In this document: positions 32,101-38,767 of the stretch, in pieces
Numbering within the stretch: position 1 is the first letter of the stretch
Layout: every line of letters starts with the position of its first letter
IMG/VR virus record: IMGVR_UViG_3300037493_002362
Coordinates: 1 to 38,767 of that record
Direction: 5' to 3' (one strand)
DNA from: a virus
Length of the DNA: 38,767 nt
Position numbers and translations under genes: made by a program
The notes under the pieces: model-generated
What the model was told of the DNA's origin: nothing
The model's input: only the letters and a program-made list of their open reading frames with translations
Database searches by the model: none

Positions 32101-33716
32101 TGGCACGAATAATAGATGTTCACCCTGTACGCTTCAATCACGAAACGCATTGTAGCATACTAGACCCAAGGTACGCGCAGATCGTGCAATGCGGTGACGT
32201 TACGCAGTTTCAGATGCTTCTCGATATTTGCCTGTCTGAACGTAACCTTCTGCTCAACGGTGACTTTATTGACCCGACTTCTGCTCCGTGGACATTGACG
32301 GGGTTATGGTCTTATTCTGCTCCTGCCGGAACTCTGACAAAGTTGGTCGGGGCTTGGTCAACAGGCTATCAAATATCACCCGTTGCTAACGGTACGCTCG
32401 TTCGAATAACCGTTGATGTTGAGGTCTATGAACAGGCGGTACTCCTGCAATTTGGAACGCAATTAGAGGTAGTGAATCAAACGGGTGTTTACACATTTTG
32501 GGCGGTCGCTGATTCACTGCTATCTGTCGGCTTCGTTGGCAATTCCGATAGTAGCTTCAAGCTGAAAGAACTGACAATGACCGCAATCAACACGAACTTC
32601 GTGGTTGAGGTTATAGACGTAGATGATGTAGTCGTTTTTACCTTCAATTCCGTTGACGACCCAGCGTACTTCAACTTTCAGGGCGGCTTCATGACCTGCT
32701 CCTATGATTGGTTAGATGGCGATGGCGAGTGCCTACCCGATGGCTGCTATCGTCTACGCGTGTCGGATCCCTGCGATTGCGGCAACGGTGGTTTCGTTGC
32801 TGAAGATTTCGTTACGATCCGGAACCAATGGCAGTACAACGGCTCTTCATGGCTAGTAGCCGCAGGAGTAGCTAATTTCAATGGTGCGGTATCGGGCGAC
32901 TATTGCTTCGTGGATCATGTGGTCTGCGATGGCGAAGATTATGAGGTTACCTACACCCTAGCAAATATGGTCGGCAACACCTTTCGCATCACGCTAGGGG
33001 TCGGATCGGGAGCAACGCAAACTGCTGACGGAACGTACACAGAAACGATCACCGCAAATGGGGTCGGGCTGTCGTTATTCCGCATGATCGGAACAAATAC
33101 GGGCGGTGCTTCGGCATTCCAAGTGACTGACCTTACAATCAGGCGCGTAGAACGCTCTTTCAATTTTCTAAGCAATACGTTCAGTCTAATGCAAGATACG
33201 GGCTGCACGTTAGTTGTATCGGCATGTGACGATGAAGATAATCTGCAGGGCGGCTTCAACGGTACGGGCTTTACGCCACAGGTAAGATTAGCGGTGGTCT
33301 ATGGTCAGGGCTTCTACAAGTCTGAAAGCAAGGAATATGAATTCAACTCCGGAAGGAAGGATGTGTATTATTTTAGAAGCCGCAAAATATTGGAACTTTC
33401 GTTCGGATGCCCTTCGTACATTCACGACTTTATGGCCACCCTTCGCGGATATTCGCACGTGTTTCTTGATGGTGCTGAAATGTTCATTGAAAGCGAAGAG
33501 TACCCTAGACCGAAGTACATTGAGCGGTGGGACTGGGCTGAAGCGGTGTTGGACGTATCGAAGAAGATAGAACTGACTGAAAAGGTGGTGCGGAATACGA
33601 TTGTTAAGACCTGTTCTGCTGATGGTGGCGATGTGCCGATTGCGGCTGACGGTGGTGCGAATGATAATGCAGTAATAACCACCACAGAGGGTGAAATACT
33701 AAGTACTGACGGGTAA
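32100..33716 (+). CDS. Tail protein with two carbohydrate-binding-like modules
   Basis: The 538-aa protein carries two similar beta-sandwich modules, about 49-162 (NLLLNGDF, GLWSYS) and 242-351 (NQWQYNGSSW, TLTIRRVE-like end). They resemble CBM4/9-type lectin domains. A Cys-rich segment lies between them (CYRLRVSDPCDCGNGG). The C-terminal region is mixed alpha/beta and may anchor to the baseplate. Such modules suggest binding of host surface glycans, making it a receptor-binding candidate. Confidence 0.6.
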   Translation: MARIIDVHPVRFNHETHCSILDPRYAQIVQCGDVTQFQMLLDICLSERNLLLNGDFIDPTSAPWTLTGLWSYSAPAGTLTKLVGAWSTGYQISPVANGTLVRITVDVEVYEQAVLLQFGTQLEVVNQTGVYTFWAVADSLLSVGFVGNSDSSFKLKELTMTAINTNFVVEVIDVDDVVVFTFNSVDDPAYFNFQGGFMTCSYDWLDGDGECLPDGCYRLRVSDPCDCGNGGFVAEDFVTIRNQWQYNGSSWLVAAGVANFNGAVSGDYCFVDHVVCDGEDYEVTYTLANMVGNTFRITLGVGSGATQTADGTYTETITANGVGLSLFRMIGTNTGGASAFQVTDLTIRRVERSFNFLSNTFSLMQDTGCTLVVSACDDEDNLQGGFNGTGFTPQVRLAVVYGQGFYKSESKEYEFNSGRKDVYYFRSRKILELSFGCPSYIHDFMATLRGYSHVFLDGAEMFIESEEYPRPKYIERWDWAEAVLDVSKKIELTEKVVRNTIVKTCSADGGDVPIAADGGANDNAVITTTEGEILSTDG

Positions 33717-33731
33717 ATAAAACTTGAACTA

Positions 33732-34268
33732 ATGAGTGACGAAACTGTAAGAATATCTGAATTACCGATTGCTTCTGACTTGGAGATTACTCCCAACATT
33801 TGGGCGATCCTGAATACGGAACTGAACCAAACCAAACGAACGCAATTCTCTAATCTCATTCGGCTGCTATTTGGTGATGTAAAGATGGTTAAGGTGACCG
33901 TTCTACCTGCGCAGACATTGGTAATGCATAGCGCACCGACCGACATTATTCCTGCATGTGGAGTCGGGAAAGCGATAGAGGTTATTCGGGCTAGTTATCG
34001 ATGCAGATTCAATACAACGGCATTCGCTACGAATATGGATATTGAATTAAGAACGAAGAGCGCGACAAAGGGTCAACTACGGCTTCAGTCGGGGCTTGAC
34101 TGCTCCGTGGACACCCACCGCACATTGAACTTTCAAACGGTCGCTTCAGGAACAGATACCCAACTAATAGAGAATATGCCCGTGCAACTCTACGAACATG
34201 CAGGCGACCCGACCGCAGGTGATTCGGAATATGACTACTATGTTCTGTATCGCGAAATAACCCTGTAA
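33732..34268 (+). CDS. Small tail-tip / fibre-type protein
   Basis: The 178-aa protein begins with a VRISELPIAS segment, a start common among tail fibre and tail-spike N-termini, followed by a strand-rich part. It is short for a full fibre and may be an attachment module or a minor tip protein. Function inferred from context. Confidence 0.5.
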   Translation: MSDETVRISELPIASDLEITPNIWAILNTELNQTKRTQFSNLIRLLFGDVKMVKVTVLPAQTLVMHSAPTDIIPACGVGKAIEVIRASYRCRFNTTAFATNMDIELRTKSATKGQLRLQSGLDCSVDTHRTLNFQTVASGTDTQLIENMPVQLYEHAGDPTAGDSEYDYYVLYREITL

Positions 34269-34270
34269 AC

Positions 34271-35170
34271 ATGGCTAACAACAGAGGCATATTACTTATT
34301 GCGCTCGGAAACGCATACTACGGTCGCTTGGCGGCTAACTTGGCGGCTTCGCTCCGTGTAACTTCACCCGACCTACCTATTCACTTGGTATGGGGACAAG
34401 ATGCCCTGAGTAGGCTAACGAAAGAAGAACTAGCACTATTTCATTCCACCCAAGAATGCCCAAAAGAATACTGCACGGTGAAGCGGAACGGGGTTGAAAA
34501 GACAGTTTACATAAAGCCCAAAGTTCATGCCTACGATCTGTCACCCTTTGATGAAACAATTCTGCTCGATGTAGATACGGTTGCCTGTCCCAAGTTGACG
34601 TATCAATCACTGTTCGATGATTTAGCTGCGCTGAACTTGGACTTCACTATGGAATGTAGAACTAGGATGAATCTAAGGGAAGTCACCGATGACACATACT
34701 ACTTGTGGGGCAATCCGAAAGAACTGATGGCAGCGCACGGTCTGACAGAAGGATGGCTGTATGGTCTGCACTCTGAATTTATCTACTGGAAGCGTGGTGC
34801 GGTCGCGGCTAAATTGTTTAAAGAAGCCGTAAAAGCGTTCAATAATCCGAAGGTTAAGACTACGGTTTTCAATGGCGATATTCCCGATGAAATAGCATTC
34901 GCGGTTGCAATGATTAAATGCAGCGTGTACCCTCATCAGGTTCCATACAAACCCATATATTGGTTTCTTACGGACAACAAAAGTGGATCTTCACTAAGGT
35001 ATGTCCACGAGAAGCACTACGGATATTCGGTCGGTGGAAATGCTACTCCGGAAGGTGTAGTTAGGAATTACAATCGCATGGCTTCTGCGTATTATGGCAG
35101 ACTAGGGATGCGACACCCTTACCGACTGCAACAGAAACGGGTGGTAATACCCTTACGCAAAGTGATGTAA
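34271..35170 (+). CDS. GT-A glycosyltransferase, structural region
   Basis: The 299-aa protein has a GT8-like layout. There is a Rossmann-type start (ILLIALGNAYYGRLAANLAASL) and the metal-binding DVD at 100-102 in ILLDVDT, with later NGDIPDE. It sits between the tail-tip gene and the portal gene. Glycosylation of a virion protein, or of modified DNA, is possible; the acceptor is unknown. Confidence 0.7.
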   Translation: MANNRGILLIALGNAYYGRLAANLAASLRVTSPDLPIHLVWGQDALSRLTKEELALFHSTQECPKEYCTVKRNGVEKTVYIKPKVHAYDLSPFDETILLDVDTVACPKLTYQSLFDDLAALNLDFTMECRTRMNLREVTDDTYYLWGNPKELMAAHGLTEGWLYGLHSEFIYWKRGAVAAKLFKEAVKAFNNPKVKTTVFNGDIPDEIAFAVAMIKCSVYPHQVPYKPIYWFLTDNKSGSSLRYVHEKHYGYSVGGNATPEGVVRNYNRMASAYYGRLGMRHPYRLQQKRVVIPLRKVM

Positions 35171-35172
35171 TT

Positions 35173-36927
35173 ATGATAGAACTAACTCCCACAATCCTGC
35201 TCCCGTATTTCACAGGACAAGCAAAACATTCGGCTTACGCTGAAACGGTAAATCGGTACAACGCTCTGAAGGTTCATGCCAATGGTGAGTACCCTGCGGC
35301 ACTCATAGATGATCGCAGACCCAATGAACCTGAAGAAGTTAAAAAGTATCGTAAGTCAATCTACGAGCCGATCACGCAAGATGTGATACTTCGCGTTATG
35401 GCTTCGCTGTCCAAGATCCGTAGAAGTTCGGATTGGAATGTGCAGTATAATCTAGGCAACTACCCTTCTCGAATAGCTGAAGAAGAACGGCTCGACTGGT
35501 ACACAGAAAAGAACTACCCAATTACGGGCGCATACGAAAATTGGCTATTTACGATCGCTCTGAAGAACTATCTGCTCGACGCTAATGCAGTTGTCCTAAT
35601 CGCTCCGATAATGGCAGAGACGGCAGATAATGAGTATCTGCGGCCATTTGCAACCGTTTACAATTCGCCAAGGGTTATAGAATTTATCCCTGACGAACTA
35701 CTGATCGTAAGTTTAGAGCCTGATACTTCTGTCGGGCAAAAGAAGGCACAGGCGCAGCGATTCTTGGCGGTGAACAAGCAATCGATGCAACGGTACATTC
35801 AGAAAGATGATGGCTACGTAATGGAATGGGAGTACGTGCATAACCTAGGGGTGCTACCTGCGTTCAAAATTGGTGGACAGTACTTTTCCTCCGTTGGTCG
35901 CAACCTGCTCTATGACAGCAGAATTGCACCGATGGTTCCACGATTGAATGACGCGGCACGAGAGTACTCCGATCTTCAGGCAGAAGTGGTGCTGCATATC
36001 CATTCAGAAACATGGTCGTGGGCTTCTACTAAATGTCCTAGGTGTCAAGACGGTTCGGGTATTCCAAGGGGCTTTGTGAATGACGACAAGACAAAGAAGC
36101 GGCTTGTATGCCCTACCTGCAACGGGAATCAGTTGATTTCATCAAGCCCTTATTCGACCCTTACGGTGCGACCTTCTAATGAGAACATGGGAGAACAGGC
36201 TGCTCCGATCCCACCGAAAGGGTACATCACGAAGCCGATCGATATTGTAAAGATTCAGGATGAGCGCGTGGACAAACATCTGTTCAGGGCTTTAGCCGCA
36301 ATCAATATGCAATTCCTAGACCAAACACCGCTGAACATATCGGGTGTAGGTAAAGAAGTTGATCGCGATGAACTGAACAACTTCGTGTACTCCGTAGCCG
36401 AGGACTTAGTACGGATCGCAGACAATTCATATTCCCTATTCGCGGACTATCGGTACGCTCTGCTCGTTCCGGAACGCAATGATCGGGCTGCTCTGATCCC
36501 TGAAATTAAAGTACCGGAAAAGTATGACCTACTATCGTCTAACTACTTGACCGAAGAGATCAAATCGGTAAGGGATGCTCAAATTAGTTCGGTGGTGGCG
36601 GCTGCGCTCGAAGTTGAATTCGCATCGAAGAAGTTCTACACCAACCCGATCATACGCGAAACGGTGAAAGCGGTACTCCTGCTCGACCCATTGGCAGGTG
36701 TAGATGAAGATGATAAATCGCTTCGCTTCAGTACGGGTGGGGTGACCCGATTGGACTACGTTATGTCATCGAACATAAACCAGTTGGTGCAGGATGCGGT
36801 GTATAATGATCCTGACTTCATTACTCTAGGTCGCTTAGAGCAGCTAAAAATAATACGAGCATTGGCTGAACAAAAGGTAAAGGAAATTGATAAGTTGAAG
36901 GTTCGAATAGAGCCATTACCTGAGTGA
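35173..36927 (+). CDS. Portal protein with a zinc-ribbon-like insertion
   Basis: The 584-aa protein has portal-type composition and is followed at once by the MuF-type protein. Residues 288-316 contain two CxxC pairs (CPRC at 288-291, CPTC at 313-316) separated by a 21-residue loop with DGSG, like a DnaJ-type zinc hairpin. The C-terminal part is helical. It forms the dodecameric ring through which DNA enters the head. Unusually, it is 13 kb from terL, after the tail genes. Confidence 0.85.
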   Translation: MIELTPTILLPYFTGQAKHSAYAETVNRYNALKVHANGEYPAALIDDRRPNEPEEVKKYRKSIYEPITQDVILRVMASLSKIRRSSDWNVQYNLGNYPSRIAEEERLDWYTEKNYPITGAYENWLFTIALKNYLLDANAVVLIAPIMAETADNEYLRPFATVYNSPRVIEFIPDELLIVSLEPDTSVGQKKAQAQRFLAVNKQSMQRYIQKDDGYVMEWEYVHNLGVLPAFKIGGQYFSSVGRNLLYDSRIAPMVPRLNDAAREYSDLQAEVVLHIHSETWSWASTKCPRCQDGSGIPRGFVNDDKTKKRLVCPTCNGNQLISSSPYSTLTVRPSNENMGEQAAPIPPKGYITKPIDIVKIQDERVDKHLFRALAAINMQFLDQTPLNISGVGKEVDRDELNNFVYSVAEDLVRIADNSYSLFADYRYALLVPERNDRAALIPEIKVPEKYDLLSSNYLTEEIKSVRDAQISSVVAAALEVEFASKKFYTNPIIRETVKAVLLLDPLAGVDEDDKSLRFSTGGVTRLDYVMSSNINQLVQDAVYNDPDFITLGRLEQLKIIRALAEQKVKEIDKLKVRIEPLPE

Positions 36928-37880
36928 TGTCTAGCGTTAACCACTTAGATGAATTGATCCGTGTTATTGATGATGCTGTTCGCGGTATTAATGAAGCACT
37001 ACCTTCATTCGAAGCGCAAATAGTCAGGGAACTCGAACTCCTGCTCCGTGAACTTGACTTAGGGGCTGACGGTTCGGTAAAGCCGACCGCGAAGAACCTA
37101 CGCGTGGTGGGTGCGATGAAAGCGAAAATGGAACGTATCATCATGTCAGGTGAATACACGGCTTCGGTGGATAGCTTTCTTGATTCCTATGCCGACATAA
37201 GCCAACTTCAGGCGAAGTACTTCCAAACGCTAGAAGCTGCGTGGAAGCCCACACCGCTACTGAAGGAACTTCAAACACAGTCATTAGATGCAGCGACACA
37301 GGCACTTCTGCGCGGTGGAATATCCGTAAACGTGGTTGACCCTGTAATGGGAATTCTGCGAACAAACGTCACAACAGGTGTTCAATATACTGAACTGATT
37401 GAGCAGCTAAGAACGTACATTCAGGGCAATGCCGAATCAGTAGGGCATTTGGAACGCTACGTTAAGCAGATCACCACCGATAGTCTGAACCAGTACGCGG
37501 CTCAATACAATGAACTCGTATCTTCTGACCTTGACCTGCATTGGTTCAGATACAGGGGTCATCGAACACTCACAAGCAGATCGTTCTGCATTGCCATGGT
37601 CAACAAACAATGGTATCATCGAAAGGAATTGTACGACCTGATACATGGTGACTTCGAGCAATTTCGGGCGGTCAAAGGGAAGATCTATCAAGTAACCGGA
37701 CTGCCCGATGGCATGGTGTCGGGGACTAATCCGGAAAACTTTTTCGTGTATCGTGGTGGGTATAACTGCCCTCATCAACCCATTGGCATATCCGAAATTA
37801 ATGTTCCGAAAAATGAGCGGATCAGGGTGTACAAAAAGTATGGAATACCATACGACAAGAACGGTATCGCCACCAAATAA
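36927..37880 (+). CDS. MuF-type head morphogenesis protein
   Basis: From the ATG in TGATG at 36927 the protein is 317 aa. The C-terminal motif FVYRGGYNCPHQPIG and the preceding helical domain (ALLRGG, TTDSLNQYAAQYNEL) fit minor head proteins of the SPP1 gp7/Mu F type, injected or attached near the portal. It ends the rightward structural genes before the minus-strand unit. An assignment by motif and by the portal neighbour. Confidence 0.8.
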   Translation: MSSVNHLDELIRVIDDAVRGINEALPSFEAQIVRELELLLRELDLGADGSVKPTAKNLRVVGAMKAKMERIIMSGEYTASVDSFLDSYADISQLQAKYFQTLEAAWKPTPLLKELQTQSLDAATQALLRGGISVNVVDPVMGILRTNVTTGVQYTELIEQLRTYIQGNAESVGHLERYVKQITTDSLNQYAAQYNELVSSDLDLHWFRYRGHRTLTSRSFCIAMVNKQWYHRKELYDLIHGDFEQFRAVKGKIYQVTGLPDGMVSGTNPENFFVYRGGYNCPHQPIGISEINVPKNERIRVYKKYGIPYDKNGIATK

Positions 37881-37943
37881 TCGGTGAAATTTACGCCACT
37901 TTTTACCCAAAAAAAGCAACCTTTTTGGAAATTGCCAAAACGG

Positions 37944-38023
37944 ACGAGAACCCACTTTTAAAGCACTCTGAAGGACTTTCCACCTATTTCTACATTGGGT
38001 GTTAAGAAAGAAAAGATATTAGA
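37944..38023 (+). repeat. Duplicated non-coding element, copy B
   Basis: The second copy of the element at 18863-18942. The same 16-base block is at 37944-37959 and the same 25-base block at 37999-38023, again 55 bases start to start. The spacer shares GCA-TCTGA and CT-TC positions. It lies 64 bases past the MuF gene in an intergenic region of 213 bases, together with a minus-strand terminator that begins inside its end. Confidence 0.85.
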
Positions 38024-38045
38024 AAACCCTATGGGAGTGAGGGTT
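38021..38045 (-). terminator. Terminator for the minus-strand unit
   Basis: Read on the minus strand, AACCCT and AGGGTT (38045-38040 and 38030-38025) form a six-bp stem over a nine-base loop, followed by TTCT. It is 49 bases past the last minus-strand stop. The stem is short, so this is moderate evidence. Confidence 0.45.
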
Positions 38046-38093
38046 GTAGAAGGGGTCAAAAACTTGGCGCGATGCTTGTAATGGTCGCAAAAT

Positions 38094-38294
38094 TCAGGCA
38101 AATTTTCGGGTTATTTTCTGCGCGGAGATCAGCAATTTTGTCATCTGCCATTCGGCATGTAGTTGTTGAAATTCGGTGTCAGAATAGCCCGATGCACAGC
38201 ATGAAATTTGCAGCCAACACAGACCTATTTCCATGTCAGAACGGCAATTGATAATTGCGTTTAGGGCGGTGTGGAATGGTAGAAAAGTGTCCAT
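38094..38294 (-). CDS. Hypothetical protein, 66 aa, minus strand
   Basis: I place the start at the ATG at 38294, one base after the upstream RHH gene stop; the frame is open further upstream only because it shadows that gene. The product starts MDTFLPFHTALNAI and has a Cys-rich middle (GLCWLQISCCASG) and a basic helical end. Two-gene layout with an RHH protein recalls antitoxin-toxin or repressor-effector pairs, but no toxin family is recognised. Confidence 0.55.
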   Translation of the reverse strand: MDTFLPFHTALNAIINCRSDMEIGLCWLQISCCASGYSDTEFQQLHAEWQMTKLLISAQKITRKFA

Positions 38295-38295
38295 T

Positions 38296-38451
38296 TCATT
38301 TGGGGCTTCGTCTGATAAGATTGTAAATTGCTTGAGGGTTGGAAGCCGCTTTACCTGTCTTAATTTCCACACGTGACTTCTCCATAACGATGCGCTCATG
38401 CACATCATCAGGAACGTCACGCAGCAATATGGTTACCGTATCTTTAGCCAT
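38296..38451 (-). CDS. Ribbon-helix-helix-like regulator, 51 aa
   Basis: This short minus-strand gene encodes MAKDTVTILLRDVPDDVHER, a strand followed by a helix, as in Arc/ParD-type ribbon-helix-helix proteins (the TVTILLRDVP strand binds DNA as a dimer; DDVHERI begins the first helix). The remaining 30 residues are helical and basic. It has its own -7 box and is divergent from the scaffolding gene, 107 bases away. Regulation of the structural operon or of its own is likely (inference). Confidence 0.7.
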   Translation of the reverse strand: MAKDTVTILLRDVPDDVHERIVMEKSRVEIKTGKAASNPQAIYNLIRRSPK

Positions 38452-38473
38452 TGGTCGGTGTTAACATGGTTAG

Positions 38474-38481
38474 CAAAGATA
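38474..38481 (-). promoter_or_regulatory. Minus-strand -7 box for the RHH gene
   Basis: TATCTTTG on the minus strand matches TAnnTTTG exactly and is 22 bases upstream of the RHH start. The -33 element is not obvious. It is paired with a plus-strand box at 38526. Confidence 0.55.
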
Positions 38482-38525
38482 ACACAAATTGCACCTGCTC
38501 CTGCAGAAAGTCGGAACAGTAGGCA

Positions 38526-38533
38526 TACTTTTG
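38526..38533 (+). promoter_or_regulatory. -7 box for the scaffolding/capsid operon
   Basis: TACTTTTG fits TAnnTTTG and lies 25 bases before the scaffolding ATG. No TTG is at the expected distance. With the box at 38474 it makes a divergent regulatory region of about 107 bases. Confidence 0.5.
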
Positions 38534-38558
38534 GAAGCGTAAACAACTGTTTAAATAC

Positions 38559-38767
38559 ATGGCCAATCTAGGTAAACTGATTATCGCACTTCTCCAATCG
38601 GCAGGAATTGATCCTGAAACAGACGGGTTAGCACCGCTGACAACCTCTGACATAGACGTGCCGGATGCGGTCGCTTCTGCGCTGAAGTCGAATCTGCTGA
38701 CTATCGAAGCCGCAAAGAACGACCTTACGCTCAAAAAGCACTTCACCGCACAGGCGTTAAACACAGT
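38559..38767 (+). CDS. Putative scaffolding protein, 5' part (continues at 3-809)
   Basis: The ATG at 38559 opens MANLGKLIIALLQSAGIDPE and continues in frame through the terminal overlap to the stop at 809 of the opposite end, giving 296 aa when the circle is closed. See 3-809 for the rest. Confidence 0.75.
   Translation, partial: MANLGKLIIALLQSAGIDPETDGLAPLTTSDIDVPDAVASALKSNLLTIEAAKNDLTLKKHFTAQALNT
38641..38767. repeat. Terminal overlap, right copy
   Basis: Identical to bases 1-127. See the left copy for the interpretation as a circular-assembly overlap. Confidence 0.95.

Noticed and set aside
37907-37928. CCAAAAA/TTTTTGG inverted repeat as a terminator after the MuF gene
   Set aside because: The stem is AT-rich, the loop is long and no T run follows, so it is too weak to call.
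38295-38420. Upstream extension of the 66-aa minus-strand frame to give 108 aa
   Set aside because: This part overlaps the RHH gene in another frame, and the translation looks like a shadow. The ATG at 38294, just after the RHH stop, is a better start.
38444-38764. Minus-strand open frame of 106 aa
   Set aside because: It is antisense to the scaffolding gene, its sequence is low in protein character, and it conflicts with the RHH promoter.

Overview
The window is one phage genome. Bases 1-127 are identical to 38641-38767, so the contig closes into a circle of 38,640 bp, and one gene (the putative scaffolding protein) is cut by the ends. The gene set is that of a long-tailed siphovirus: tail tube protein, tail assembly chaperone pair, 1069-aa tape measure, TerS/TerL, portal and MuF-type head protein. 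The host is probably a member of the Bacteroidota. The clearest promoter reads TTTG-N21-TAnnTTTG, gene starts are preceded by A/C-rich leaders instead of Shine-Dalgarno sites, and several proteins resemble families from Bacteroidota phages. I see no integrase, tRNA, CRISPR array, DNA polymerase, primase or replicative helicase.

Layout. 38.56 kb through the join to 5.5 kb: scaffolding protein, major capsid protein, neck proteins, tail tube and a likely frameshift-added Ig-like domain. 5.5-7.2 kb: lysis cassette (holin candidates, M15 peptidase endolysin, spanin-like pair). 7.4-15.5 kb: small early genes, a RadC-like JAB protein, an HTH regulator, then RecT, a PD-(D/E)XK exonuclease, a RusA resolvase and a DUF4373-type replication protein. 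15.6-20.6 kb: a DNA-modification island (truncated GP88-like protein, two ParB-like proteins, a TET/JBP-like dioxygenase, a fold-type II PLP enzyme, a helical-domain protein and a P-loop kinase of the 5-hydroxymethyluracil DNA kinase type). 20.6-22.3 kb: terminase. 22.3-25.1 kb: small genes, then an FkbM methyltransferase facing an inverted glycosyltransferase/methyltransferase pair. 25.2-34.3 kb: tail assembly chaperone, tape measure, baseplate and receptor-binding candidates. 34.3-37.9 kb: a second glycosyltransferase, portal and MuF protein. 38.1-38.45 kb: a two-gene minus-strand unit encoding a ribbon-helix-helix protein and a 66-aa unknown.

The most interesting system is the 15.9-20.6 kb island. 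No deoxyuridylate hydroxymethylase (thymidylate-synthase homologue) is visible. A TET/JBP-like oxygenase, a 5-hmU DNA kinase-like P-loop protein, its helical partner domain, a PLP enzyme and ParB-like proteins are all present and mostly overlap end to end. I infer a post-replicative route in which thymine in DNA is oxidised, activated by phosphorylation and then decorated. The last gene ends two bases before the terminase genes begin.

Other notable items are a roughly 80-bp non-coding element present twice with identical internal spacing, two candidate programmed -1 frameshifts in tail genes, a recombination junction marked by a hairpin between a GP88 fragment and a ParB gene, and a strongly strand-biased GCTCCTG heptamer. 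All family assignments come from reading motifs by eye; no database search was possible.
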